64,000 bases of DNA. It comes from Seiridium cupressi (Eukaryota; Ascomycota; Sordariomycetes; Amphisphaeriales; Sporocadaceae). The DNA lies in the NCBI GenBank assembly GCA_036674765.1, contig JARVKI010000030.1, forward strand, positions 1 to 64,000. Direction: 5' to 3'. Below the pieces are notes generated by a model, which was not told where the DNA came from, ran no database searches, and saw only the letters and a program-made list of their open reading frames with translations. How positions within the stretch are numbered: the stretch's first letter is position 1; the number at the start of each line of letters is the position of its first letter. The position numbers and the translations under genes are program-made. Of this stretch, positions 11,075-22,753 are shown piece by piece.

Positions 11075-11601
11075 GGCGAAAAGCTATCTCATTCAGCTCG
11101 ACTTTCCAGGCTCCTTACGATACATCTGGGAGCTCCAGAGGAACCCGTAGAATACGATCTTGGTGTTTTCAGCCTGGCGGACACTTGCGTCTATGAGACT
11201 CTTTCATATGCCTGGGGGATACGGTGCTGTCTTTAGTCAATCAGCTTACAATGGGCGTTGGGCAAAACCTTTTCGAAAGTTTGACCAATCTGAGCTTGGT
11301 TGATTCCAAGGGATCATGTGGACAGACGCACTATGTATCGATCAGACAGAAATCGCGGAGCGGAATCGTCAAGTCCAGATAATGGCTGATATATACAGTC
11401 AAGCCGAGCGTGTGCTCGCGTGGCTCGGCCCAGAGGCCCCGAGCAGCAAGCACGCATTCGATTTTCCGCGGAGCGCTTATGAAAGAAACCCTTATAATCG
11501 CGAAGAAATTCTTAGAATTTCGGATTGGTCGGCTGTCGAAAGTCTATGTGAACCCACACTACAGCAGAATCTGGGTGTTAGACAATTACTCAATATTGTG
11601 A
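11075..11601 (+). pseudogene. HET-domain (heterokaryon incompatibility) gene relic
   Basis: HET-domain hallmarks appear in order but in three different frames. RLLTIHLG followed by CVYETLSYAWG lies at about 11108-11217 and ends at TAG; VGQNLFESLTNL lies at about 11250-11290; MWTDALCIDQTEIAERN starts at 11316 and runs to IYSQAERVLAWLGPEA; and YSRIWVL lies in yet another frame near 11560. These correspond to the family signatures YEALSYVWG, (I/L)W(I/V)DA(L/I)CINQ, ERNxQVxxM and RxWVLQE. The indels show the gene is dead. Intact HET proteins trigger cell death after fusion of incompatible hyphae. No partner domain such as ankyrin or NACHT is visible downstream. Confidence 0.85.
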
Positions 11602-12996
11602 ATTCAATCGCAGCTCATTAAGCTGGATCAGATTCTGGTTGAGCGTTCCGCTAGTACGGCATAGGCCAGTGCTCACCCCTGGCTTCAAGTTCAGTTGTTC
11701 CAGCAGTAATTGAGAAGAGTAAGCGCCACGAAAGCAGCTGAACTTGCATTGTTGTCACGTGTATGATACAGGATCAATGAAATTTAAATTCTTTTCGCAT
11801 TAACAAGCTTGCAAGAAGACAGTCAATTAAGTGTATATTAGAACGCTTGGAGCCAGAGCATTGTATTGTATTGTGGAGGTAAAGTGGATAATCGGTCTTT
11901 TTCTCGAGGTTCGGTCCCGATCAAAGCCCGTAGTCCACAGAACTGCTACAATGGACTATCTAATACATTAATTACGCAGCTGTCTTGCTAGGCCTATCGC
12001 ACTCCTTTCACAAACGATTGTCTTCCTGCTCATTCTTATGTGTAGAACCAATTAGAGGTAAATAACGTCAAATTATACATCATGACAAGATTGAAATGCA
12101 AAACATAGGTATTCTAAATCAATAGACGACTCATCGAACCTTCCTGCGGTTTAAACCCAGCACTGTCAGCTTAGCCCGACACCCCATTCCGCAGGGCGTC
12201 GAGTCAGCGATGATGAGCGAGCGATGCGAGTGCATGCTTCTCACTAACTAGATCGGTGCGCCCAAATCCTTCTGTTCTTCATCGTCGAACGAGACAGCAG
12301 TCTTGAGTTCTCTGGGTGGACCGGTGACAGGCTCTTCTTAGACAATAGTCGCGCATTAGCTCGGTTTTAAAAATCCCGCTGTTCAACTTTAAGGCTGTGA
12401 ATCTACAGCATCCACCGCGCTGCAACCTCTCTAGGTACATCATTAGTGAGCTGAGGCTATATTTATGCTTAGTCGAATCCGTTCTCCTCGTTATGTTTTA
12501 GTGGCACTACCCCACACTTGAGAATATACTTGGCAAATTTCTTAATATAACGAATGATCACGCTACGAGTATTGCTGCTTCAAAGAGTTTACGGTTATAG
12601 TACGGAATCCAATCTCCGCGGAGCTATATAGACTTATACATCGGAGCAAAAACGTGGCCGCTGAGTTGTTCGAGATCATATCGTCAGAGTACTGGCGCGG
12701 CACAGCTGAGCGAATACGCGGTTTCTCGGTTAGGAACTCGATATCTCGTACCGGAACATTGTCCTTATCTGTCTTCGTGGACTACGCACGCCATCCAACT
12801 TGGCCACATCGCGTTTTCGACACGGACAAAGACACTGGATAATTTATATCTCGGGGTCTCATAATTTCCACGATGGCATGTTTTTAGTGCTCATCGGCGA
12901 AGCATCCATAAATTTTACCTTGGCGCTCCATCCAAGGTCACGGTCGCCGTCATCAACTCCCACTTGTGAATCACAGCACCTCGCAAACGGTACAAC
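11602..12996. other. Intergenic, no supported gene
   Basis: About 1.4 kb between two relics. The frame at 12654-12842 is short and featureless. No transposon ends or repeats were noticed. The region reads as decayed sequence. Confidence 0.45.
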
Positions 12997-14491
12997 ATGA
13001 CGAGGCCTCTGGCAACAAAGTCAGCAGGGAAAGAGGAATACTCGGGGACCTCTCAAGATGACAATCGAAGCTGCGACATAGAAGCTGCAGTGGCCAACGA
13101 CGAGAAGCGGCATGATGCAAAAGTCTTGGGAGAGAAGCCCAGGCAGGACGTCCGCGGCGGAGAAGGATGAGGCCGGCAAATAATATCCACCGCCGAGCCA
13201 GGTCGCTGTTGTCATGGTGGGGCTGTATCTATCGCTGTTCATGCTCTCTTTGGTAGGTTCGACTTTTCGCCATACGCCAGTGTACAGGAGTTTAACACTA
13301 CTCGCAGGACCGAACCATTATCTCAACAGCCATCCCAGCCATTACGAATGAATCCCATTCGCTCGATGACATCGGCTGGTCTGCCTCGGTATATATGATG
13401 ACGGGCTGCGCCTTCCAGCTCTTCTTCGGTCACGTTTACACCTTCTATCCACCGAAATGGGTGTTTATTGCCAGCAATATACTTTTTGAGATCGGCTCTC
13501 TAATATGTGGTGCTTTTCCGAACTGGCCTGTCTTCATATTGGGTTACTGAAAGAAAAGATCGCAAAACTAGACCTGATTGATATAGCTATTTTCATCCCC
13601 ACGGTCGTGTGTCTTCTGCTCGCCCTACAGTGGGGCGGGGCTACTTACATGTATGCATGGAATGACGCTCATATTAGGGTGCTCTGGATTCTCTTTGGGC
13701 TGCTCAGTATTGGATTCGTTGTGGGGCAGATATGGAACGGCGAGGATGCCACGATACCGCCGCGCATCATCAAGTACCACAGCGTGACGGCCAGCACCTT
13801 GTTCGCTTTCTTCATCAGCGCTTCGATGACAACGCTCATTTTCTGGCTGCCGACGTGGTTTCAGGCCGTTCAGGGCGTAGATGCCGTCCAGTCTGGCATC
13901 CGCCTCCTTCCCATTGTCATTGCTTTGGTGGTGGTGAGTTTTATCGCCGGTGGCATGGTCAGAAATCTGGGGTATTACACTCCATTCTTGATAATCTGCT
14001 CAATACTCACGAGTGTGGGCGCCGGCCTCATGATGACTTTCCGTGCCAATACGCCGCAATCCATTTGGATTGGCTACCAAGTTCTCTTCGGCTTTGGCAT
14101 TGGGCTGAGTCAACAGCAAGCCGGCTTGACGGCACAGACTGTACTTCCTACCAAGGATGTTCCTGTAGGCGTATCTGTCAAGTTTTTTGGCCAGCAGCTT
14201 GGTGGCGCCGTTTTCGTGTCTGCGGCGCAGAACGTTTTCAGTAATCGTTTAATATTCGGGCTATCGAGTCTCGGACTGGATGTTGATCCTAACACTATTG
14301 TCAACCTAGGAGCTACCGAACTAAAGAATTACGTGGGTCCTGAAAATCTACAAGACGTGTTGGCCATATACAACAATGCCATCGATCAGGTGTTTATGCT
14401 TGCAGCTATCCTTGCGGGCTTGTCTCTGCTGGGCGCATTGCTGACAGAGTGGAAGAGTATCAAGGGCCAAATTGTGAAGCGAGATACATAA
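12997..14491 (+). pseudogene. MFS transporter (DHA2-like), internally deleted
   Basis: The 5' part (ATG 12997) encodes a hydrophilic N-terminus that runs into TGA at about 13168. The first helix (VAVVMVGLYLSLFML) follows in another frame, then an apparent intron (about 13253-13309). The next exon encodes DRTIISTAIPAIT and IGWSASVYMMTGCAFQLFFG and stops at TGA 13548 right after VFILGY. The normal sequence should continue through helices 4-5 and motif C. Instead the frame shifts straight into KEKIAKLDLIDIAIF, the start of the second half, which is intact to 14491 (13540-14491, about 315 residues with motifs such as GIGLSQQQAGLTAQ). Roughly 90-100 residues are missing. The gene resembles toxin- or metabolite-efflux DHA2 pumps but cannot make a working transporter. 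Confidence 0.8.
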
Positions 14492-15723
14492 TGCACAAGT
14501 TCATGACACATAGGGTGCCAATTAAGCTTCTTCTTAGATGATTACATATATCAACTCGGTTCCATGAATCATGCATTGCATCTGCGTACTCGCTACTGCA
14601 CGTGTTCCACTTATTTGGCACCACCATCAATGTGCTTACCTAGGTTAGGTGCGTTCAGGGTCTTGACAGCATTAAGGGACTAGAAATTATCCACACATGC
14701 TGTCCCGTATCACTTTAAAGACTTGTCATTCGTTGATGTCCTAGACATTAGAAATACGCCGGCCTCCTTGCCTACTCATGCCCGCCATCGAAGCCGTAAG
14801 CTGACTATAGCTCTTGGAACCATGTTGAAAAGCATGACCATCACGAAGTCCTCCGGCTTCCCGAGCCTTGGCTCCTAGATAGTCCCCGAACTTTTAAACC
14901 CAACAATATCCTTCTGGGAGTTTGACCTAGGTAGCACAAATAGTTTATTTGCGGAAACGATTTGGTCAGTACTACTCATGATTTCAGAGTAGCTTATTCT
15001 AATACATACTTGGCATACATAGAAATGTATTGACATAAGTTCTTCTGACGCGAACGTAACCAACTTGCTTCTCTATGTTCTGTTATGCTACGGTACAACT
15101 CATTGTAATCATTAAGTCAGAAGCTTGGCGTGGCGTTCACCTTGCAGCTGTTACAGGCCACATCACGCCTAAGCGATGCGGCACCGTCACTTTCGCTTAG
15201 TGTAGTCTTGCCGCCTTCGATCTTCGGTGAGCCGGGGAACCGCGGACATCAGCCTTATGAGCGGGGAGATATCAGTGAGGTTTGAACCCGGTACAGACCG
15301 GTCACCCGACCGACGACAAGGGGGCTTGCGACATGAGATGTGGCTTACATATACGACAATCCTTCTCTTTTAAACGTTGCATCTGATTTTGATCAAAATG
15401 TCCTCTGGTGAGTGTCGATGAGAGTTGGTTGCGCCACATCAGCGCCACCCCAATAAATTTTCAGGGCACAACACAATGAGCTCGAAGACATGATGATCAA
15501 GGGTGCAGTAAACTTTCTCGATCTCGTCCCGTTATTCCGAAAAAGCTGGAAAGTGTCCTCAATGATACGAGAAAACAAGAACATCGACGAGTATCGCATT
15601 GATGACCACTGAGTCCGACTGGTTTAAAAGGAGGAGAAAAGTTTCTCTTGTATCGTTTGGCTTATCCTCATCCATCAGTATCAAGTCACACACCCAAAAG
15701 CTTTACCTGCAACATCAAGCAAG
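14492..15723. other. Intergenic, no supported gene
   Basis: About 1.2 kb. A short palindromic ACCTAGG motif occurs near 14639. The final 120 bases carry an A/G- then C/T-rich leader ahead of the secreted protein gene. No open frame has recognisable content. Confidence 0.45.
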
Positions 15724-16262
15724 ATGCAACTCAATAAATTCTCTGGTCTTCTGGCCCTAGCACCAATTGTGGCCGGTCAACTGAGCGTCTATCCGCCTGG
15801 TAGACCGGGAATCGTCTACGCTACGCTTGACCTTGACACCGAGACTACTGGATGTCTCGATGCTGCCGGAAAGTGGACTATGAACGAGGCCAACTGCGCT
15901 GCAGTCTTTGGCAACGGCCAGGGCGGTCTGTCTGGTCCTGATGGATTCTACATCCTCGATGATGCCGCCACCATTACCACCACTACCGTGACCTGGTCTA
16001 CTGCTTGGGTCGCAACCCATATCTCTCAAGGCGTAAGTTTCCCTGCTGCTTGCTTGATGACTTGAAGTTGTTCCAACAATTTTTTGCCGCGCAGCGTGAT
16101 GCATACGACCTGATCGCGAACAGCGGGAGTTCACCAACTGGCGGCCCTGTATGGTACGCGAGCCAGATTCCCGAGGGCGATGATACCGTCACGCTCAGCG
16201 GGACTTCCTCCGCGGGTGCTCAACAGGTTTCTTTGACCTTCAACTCGACCTTCGAGGGCTGA
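15724..16262 (+). CDS. Small secreted protein of unknown function
   Basis: Two exons, 15724-16032 and 16095-16262, joined by a 62-nt GTAAGT...CAG intron, encode 158 aa. The N-terminus is a clear signal peptide: a short polar start, hydrophobic core LLALAPIVA and likely cleavage after VAG. The mature protein begins with QLSVYPPGRPGIVYATLD and has only two cysteines early in the domain. An acidic Gly/Ser/Thr-rich C-terminal half follows, with an N-x-S/T sequon near the end. The IVYATLD...TGCLDAAGKWT pattern occurs in families of small secreted ascomycete proteins without assigned function. It lies tail-to-tail with the isocyanide synthase gene. Secretion is well supported, the role is not. Confidence 0.78.
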
Positions 16263-16676
16263 TCGGTACTTTCGCTGGCGGCACCGTGTGATGGAGAAAT
16301 GCCAACCTAGACTTCATCAAAGAAAAGGCCATCTGATTGAATCGCTGGATTATATATATAAACCAAGATAGACTTTGACAACTGAACCGACCGTTCAGTA
16401 ACACAGTAACAAGGTTTGATGTTTTGCTTCCTACATATATCCTCGGAGGGCCAGACTTTATATGTTGATTCAAACGTCAGGAGCACATTGAAGCTCTAGG
16501 TGTTTACTAAATTTATGCCCGGAAAATGACCCACTCCTACGAATCTTACATGCTGTAAGCCTGTTTTCTTGTGTTTTCAATGCCCCATTCATGAACAGCA
16601 AAGCTTGCGTATGTATTCTGCATACGCAGAAGTCCGAAAGGTGACTCTCTCGTATATTGTACGATATTCTTTTAGT
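16263..16676. other. Convergent intergenic region
   Basis: 3' flanks of the secreted protein gene and of the minus-strand isocyanide synthase gene, with AT-rich stretches and no coding signal. The plus frame 16569-16979 is antisense to the end of the synthase gene. Confidence 0.5.
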
Positions 16677-18770
16677 TCAATTGAAATTGATCCTCCAGAG
16701 CTCTCTATCACATCCCGCCGTGAAATCACTTCTGGTATGCATAGCCAAGACGTTATCACTAACCAGGAGGTCACCCTTCTCCCAAGCATGGTAATATGCA
16801 ATACGCCGATCGTGCAGGAGATCGGTAAGAGTGTCACATATCGTCGTGCTATCGCTTGTCTCACCTGCATTGTCAATCTCGACATTTGTGGCCTCGAAAC
16901 TGGTTTTCGACTGCGGCCATGGCTCGTGAAACCGAATACACGGCCGGCCAGTCTCCGGATGATTGACAACCAAGGATAAACCACGAAGGACGGTCGCGCC
17001 GAATGAGGAAGTGGAAACGGTCCATGTGAGCTTTCTCAGGTATTCCAGCTGAAGTTCGCGTGGGAGATATTTAAACATCAGTGTTGAGGACGAAAAGAGT
17101 GTGAAGCCGGTATCCTTGGGTGACGTTGTGACTGAAGTAAAGAACTGAAACCTAACATCAAAGTCAACAGAGACGCATATATATTCGGCAGCGAATGTGG
17201 TGTACCTGGGCGGAGTCGATACAATCTCCTCGCTGCCATCTTCCTTCGTCCTCTTCACGGTCATGAATAAGCCATCGTAATGGAATGGCATCCATTCGGC
17301 GGAGAGCACATTATTTAACCCGCGAGTATCCGCACCTCGGTCCTTCACTTCAAGGACCAGCCCGAAGTTCCAACCTATTGGTGCACCTAGGTCGTGCGAT
17401 TTCTTGACGAACAGATCTCTGTCTCTGGTTTTTGAGAAATCCCGGAGGATGACGGGAGAATTGTGTTCTGCGAGTGCTCTGACCTTTGCACCATCAACGT
17501 CCTCAATTGACAGAGCACCAGCGCCATTGGCGGGTCGTACGAGAAGGCCAGCAGGGTAAAGTGGCTCGCAGGTAATTCCACCTCGCTCACTTGCCCATGA
17601 TAGTAGATCCGTCTTTTGCCTATAGAAGCTCGGACGTCCGTCCTGGCATACAAGCTCAAAGTTGTCATCGGCATCGAAAACCACATGATGACCACTAGTG
17701 ACGGTGCCATCCAACCGGAACGCAACGGTGCAGTGCCAAGGCGTGGTGAAAAATGTGTCTGTTGGCAATGGACTGATTGAGATCTTGTTCTCGCCCGTCG
17801 ATGGATGTATGGACAGCCTGAGACGATCTGCGAATGTTTCCTTCACAGCACGAGCGAAAGCCTAAGGAAGAAGAAGTTATTAAAAGAGCCCGACATCGAA
17901 AAGGTCGCTCTGAGACTTACATCGCCTCTGAAAAGCATTTGTTTGGCTACATACTCAATACCTCTTTTAAATTGTGATTTTGTACGAGCCTGGCCAACCG
18001 GATAAACGTCTTGAAGATCGGTTGATAAGAACTTAATGTATCCACGATACGTCATGCAGGTATCTTCATCGTCCCGGATTCTTAGAGAGGCGTCGAAATC
18101 TGGGTTGCTGAATCGAGATAGGAGCGCATGCCGAAAGTTAGTAGCATTCGACACATAGACTATTTGATCAAGCTCATTGGGCACCGCGATGTGTACGAGG
18201 TCCTGGAGTCGCGAAAACTCGATATGCTTTAGTCCGTTTCGCGAGCTTATCGCACGCAGGGCTTCGCCGTATGCCCAGACGTCGCTGTCCGTGACTCCAA
18301 GAAGATCTTGATGCATCAGTGACTGAAGAGTTGAGACAGGAAGAGCCATGAGGCATACCATTATACACAAGACCATCAGAAATGATCATAAGCTTTGCCC
18401 CTGGGGCATATACGTCCTCGATCGCACAGCATAAGCCGTTGAGGTGGGCCAATGCGAACTCTTCGGCCTTGTCAGGAAGGCGGCCAAGGACTTTCGCGCT
18501 GGTATTCGGTGATTTGAAAGGGAAAGCGGGAAGACACAGCAGTATTGGCTGCGCATCGGCGACTTTCGAGTAGATTTGGTCAAGAAACTTTGTCGTTCGC
18601 TCGGCCGTACCATTGTCACCGCCTTCCTTCGACAATGCGTATCTGTTTATGATGGCTAAGATTCGGGCGGCTGTCTTAGTGTGGGATGCGTCAAGGTAGA
18701 CAGAATCGGCTGTGTCAGCTTTTTGAACCACAGGCACTTCCGCCGTGGTTGATAAAGTAGCGATAGACAT
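16677..18770 (-). CDS. Isocyanide synthase fused to 2OG/Fe(II) dioxygenase (DIT1/PvcA-TauD)
   Basis: Four exons on the minus strand (18770-18359, 18306-17921, 17861-17206, 17151-16677) give 642 aa; all three introns (52, 59 and 54 nt) have GT-AG ends. Residues about 30-270 form a DIT1/PvcA isocyanide synthase domain, with LPAFPFKSPN at 80-89, IISDG ending at 133 and DLLGVTDSDVWAYG from 138. The C-terminal half is a TauD-like dioxygenase: PFHYD supplies iron ligands H460 and D462, H623 (LAMHTRSDF) is the third ligand, and R634 or R638 (RELWR) would bind 2-oxoglutarate. In bacteria the two activities are separate proteins (PvcA/IsnA and PvcB/IsnB) that build an isonitrile from an amino acid and then oxidise it. 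ATG 18770 is chosen because an in-frame upstream ATG at 18911 overlaps a TATA-like box and would add 47 poorly conserved residues. The amino-acid substrate cannot be read from the sequence. Confidence 0.93.
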
Positions 18771-20065
18771 GACTGGCGAACCCAAGCTGTCAAATTGCCA
18801 TGAGCTAAGGGATGTAAGTGGTTCCTCGAAAGGGAGGGACAAGTTTAGATTATTATCCGTTTTCTCTGGGAATTTGTTCCGCGGGACAGGTCGTCGAGCG
18901 GAACTGGACATATATAGAGACAAGCGTTCATGCTGGTGGGGCGCTGTTAAGGATCTGGGACAATGAAATGAGCTTATTGGAACATTACAAAGAAATCGCT
19001 CCTTCTACCTTGTACAGCTTGATATTCCTGGAGCCTTCAGAAGAATTTCCTTCTCAAGTCAAGTGCCGACGGCGACGGCAGAGTGGCAATGGGTGGGGAC
19101 ATTCGCTTCTATACAAGCAACATCGTGACCAGCTGCATGCTCCCGACCTTCGTCATCCTGCCAATCGATATTTCACGATCTGATTCCCACTCAGGCGCCG
19201 GTGGAACCTACTAAGCGTTGCACCGCTAAGAAGACGGTTTGCAAAATTCCGGTTGCCTATCTTTTCTCTCTGTTGATCGGGAGCAAGGCTCTGATGGGGT
19301 TGAGCTGGCCCCCCGGCCCAATAGCTTCCTGTAACATCGGGCTTCCTTGCCTAATGCGTATCCAACCTTCCTGGATCAGGGTAGCGATTAATGACAGTAC
19401 AGCAACATCAAGGGAAACGGCAAATGCTAGTCCGCAGTCGTGACGCGTTGCATCAGAACCTAGATTTGAGCCGGATGTTGTTAACGTATGATGCCGTTAA
19501 TGTGACCCACCAAGGCCCATACTCGACTTTGATATGTAAAATTCACGCGCGGAGGTCGACGGTGATCTGGACCGTATACATATTTTGGCGGCTTGGCAGC
19601 GCCATAGGAATTTACCTGTTTTAAGTCATTAGGGGGAGACCCGATGCGCGAGTTAGACGAGCTGCCATCCTTGAAGAGTCTAATGCAGGAACCCTTCAAG
19701 CAAAGATCCACACGGCAAAATACACATTTTAATGTCGAACGATTCAGCACTAGTAATATCGCCTCGACAGTGACCAAACACCGTGTGATCGGGAAAGCCA
19801 ATGGTTCCCGGAAGTGTCTCACAAGTATAGCTTGACCGATTATAAGATCAGAACAATCAGCCAGGTAAAGCTCTCGCAATCTCAAGTGCATATCCATACC
19901 GTGGTATTCACGCGAACGACTAAAGCGCATATGAGGTTTTTGGTCCTTGAACTCCAAATATTTCCTAAGCAGCAACCAGCAACGCAGTTCAAGTTTTTTT
20001 TTGGCGGACACTTACAACATTCACTTCAGGACTCTGAGGCTTTTCCCTAGCACATTTCGTTAGAC
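18771..20065. promoter_or_regulatory. Divergent promoter region of the isocyanide locus
   Basis: A 1.3-kb gap between the divergently transcribed isocyanide synthase (minus) and FAD monooxygenase (plus). No open frame inside is convincing; the 176-codon minus frame at 19481-20011 starts at GTG and has no domain. I looked for the copper-regulator core TGCTCA used by MacA-type regulators in some Aspergillus isocyanide clusters and did not see it. Shared control of the two genes is inferred from the layout. Confidence 0.55.
18909..18919 (-). promoter_or_regulatory. TATA-like box upstream of the isocyanide synthase
   Basis: On the minus strand the sequence reads CTCTATATATG, about 140 nt upstream of the chosen start codon. 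It overlaps the alternative upstream ATG at 18911. A TATA box here would place transcription initiation downstream of that ATG and favour the start at 18770. Confidence 0.45.
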
Positions 20066-21915
20066 ATGGGTAGTCTTTCCTCACTTTCGTCACATGACAT
20101 CAATTATGTTGACTTGGTCATCGTTGGAGGTCAGCCATCCCGAGCCCTGAAAGAAACTGAGCTGATAACTTGCAGGCGGCCCGACTGGCCTTCTGTCTGC
20201 AGTTCTCGCACGCCAACAGGGTCTTACAGTGTCTATAATCGGTATGAATGATGCGTTCTTGAGTTGCCAAGAAAGCAAGACTGACACCATCAAGACGAGA
20301 AACCCGGTCGATTGGAACTCGGTAGAGCAGACGCTCTGAACGCCCGGACACAGCAGTATCTGCAAGTTGTAGGCATACTCAAGGGCCTCCGTTCTAAAGG
20401 CATTGAGTGCAATAGTAAGTAGGCCGGTGAAATCCCGCATAGTCTCCAGCTCATATCGTACAGCCAGCTCAACCTTCGCGGATGGGGTCTTCAAATCGAG
20501 GCAGAGTCATTGGTGGACAAGCCTCGAGCACTGCCTGCACAAGAACTTCCTGATGATCGGTCAACCTGATGTCGAAGCTGCACTTCTAGACCTAATAGAC
20601 ACCCCGGTGAACTACAAGGAGCAAGTAGTGGCAATTGTGGAGGACGAGAAAACTGTCACAGTGAGAACAAGCCTCGGCCGGACTGTCAAAGCAAAGTATG
20701 CCATTGCTGCCGATGGCGCAAGGTCCATGGTCCGTAGTGGCCTTGGCATCTCTTTTACCGGGACAAAGCCCGAGATGGTGTGGGCGGTCCTGGACACCTT
20801 CATTGACACGGATTTCCCCGTTTGTTCAGAGATAATCACGTTTCAGCTGAACGGCCAGGCCCGTGTATCCTGGATACCACGCGAACGAGGCATGGCACGA
20901 TTCTATGTTCTCCTCGATGGCGAGATCAACCAAGCCAGGGCGGAAAACTCGATCAGAGAGCATATGGCTCCACATCGAATCTCCTTTGTGAAGACCGAAT
21001 GGTTCAGCACCTTCGAAGGCAAGTTCGTCCATGACCAGGAGCAGACCTCCCCACATGCGTGATCGTGCTAACGGCCTGTCCAGTCAAGGAGCGAATAGCT
21101 TCCTCTTTCGTGTCTAAGGAAGGTAACGGCAGGATCACCCTGGCAGGGGATGCAGCCCATGTTCATTCGGTGAATGGTGGCCAGGGTCTTAACACCGGTG
21201 TCGCTGACGCGTTTGGACTTGGCTGGCGCATTGCCGCGGCAGTTCACCAAGAGAGGCTCGTCCCAGATGTGACCACTCAGCTGATCAGGAGCTACGATAT
21301 AGAGCGGCGCACTGTGGCCCAGGATGTTATCAATGTTGCGGCGAGACTCGTTCGTGACACCATGCACAGTGCTCAACAATATGTCGCGACCATTGAAAAA
21401 AATGCGGGATACATTACCGGTAAGCTTATCATTCGACGGCTTCGCCCGTTTCCTCCTGCACGCCACTGACTCGGACCCGCGATCTAGGCATGGGTGTCTC
21501 ATACGACGGGACCGGGTCTCCTCTGATCATAGCATCCGAGCACGATATCTGGAGGGCTGGAAGGCGATGCCCTGATCTAGACTTATTCACGTTAGCCTCC
21601 GAGAAACCCCAGAGGCTTTACTCGATCGTTAAATACGGTGATTTCTTGATTCTCCAGATTGGAAGCGCAATCTGCCGCCGGCACCTGTTCAGAGATGAGG
21701 CTACTTATATTACCATCCTTGGACGAAGTTCCGACGGCGCCAGCGCAACAAGCATTGGCGTAGAAGGATCCGAGGCTCTGGAATTCTCGTCCGAGATTAT
21801 CAATCAAGGAGAGGCGTTCGTAGCTGTTGTTCGTCCTGACATGTACATCGGGTACGTAGGCGATGAGGCTGGGGCGGACAAATATATGTCCGGGATCTTT
21901 GCTCTACCCCAATGA
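20066..21915 (+). CDS. FAD-dependent monooxygenase, group A (PF01494-like)
   Basis: Six exons (20066-20129, 20176-20241, 20295-20414, 20464-21018, 21084-21419, 21488-21915) give 522 aa; every junction keeps frame. Splicing creates the FAD-binding motif DLVIVGGGPTGLLSAVLAR (residues 17-35). IAADGARSMVR is the DG motif, and ITLAGDAAHVHSVNGGQGLN followed by TGVADA is the GD motif, as in phenol 2-monooxygenase and PHBH relatives. The last 140 residues are thioredoxin-like. Intron 4 (21019-21083) begins GCAAGT, a GC-AG intron; no GT donor restores TFEVKERIA. The enzyme would hydroxylate or epoxidise a substrate with NAD(P)H and O2. Its divergent position next to the isocyanide synthase makes it the likely tailoring oxidase of that pathway. 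Confidence 0.9.
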
Positions 21916-22753
21916 TTGCGACCGGCCGTTGTGTGTAGTTGGAATACAGTTAGCTGCTAGACGTAATCTTATGAGACGAGTTCTCGATTGCCACCTTGGT
22001 GTCACGCTAGCGAGGTTCTTGGGAAAGACGTATCAGTGCTAGTAGGTTTCTGCAGCCGGGTATATCCCAGGCTTCGACACACGACCTGCCGTTACCAGTA
22101 TCAATTGTCCTGGCACCGGTTTTGAGCGATGAACAGAGGGTTAGTACCGGAGTTGCCGAGCGTTTGAGTCAGGGCCGGATCGCCGGAATGCAATGTCGCA
22201 ATTGGAAATACGAGGACAATCTGCGGGAAGTATCAACGGCCGCGGCGTAGATCACTGGGGTCGCGGAAGCGGGTGATGGGTCGTCGCCAGATACATGGTG
22301 ACCTAGTCTTTTCTGGGGTGGGCCTACCGATATCTCTCGCCAGGGACCTTGTGGGGGTTCCACGGCAGTGGAGGTGATCCCTGAAGTCAATTTGATATCG
22401 GTATTTGGCCGGCAGCAAAAGCTTGAGTGCGGGCACAACTGCCTCCATTTGCCAAGCCAGTGCGACAGAACTCGATCAAATCAATGGACATCATGCGGGA
22501 GAACCCGAAATTGTAATGTGGACAACTCTCCATTGCACGAGTAATGTCCGGCGTGAGGTGGCCATTCGTAATGGTCTTCATCGGTTCCCACGGCTGCGTG
22601 CCTGGTTCTGTACTCAATCCTTGTCTGGTCTACGCGGCTCCTAAGAAAGCCAGCAATCAGTCCACTGAAGAGTGACCAGAAATGAACCTGTCACCTAGCA
22701 GCTGATAAAATCATTGCGGGCTGCGAGTTCAACCTCGTGTGACACGTGAGATC
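21916..22753. other. Intergenic between monooxygenase and transporter
   Basis: 838 bases. Overlapping minus-strand frames at 22169-22617 show no recognisable domain, although the 22387-22617 frame looks slightly protein-like. The 3' part is taken as the transporter promoter. Confidence 0.4.

Noticed and set aside
16677..18911. Treating the synthase and the dioxygenase as two separate minus-strand genes
   Set aside because: A 59-nt GT-AG intron (17920-17862) joins them in frame, no start context or promoter lies between them, and fused forms are known in fungi.
19481..20011. A 176-codon minus-strand frame in the isocyanide promoter region
   Set aside because: It starts at GTG rather than ATG, has no domain or signal, and its composition is unlike neighbouring genes.
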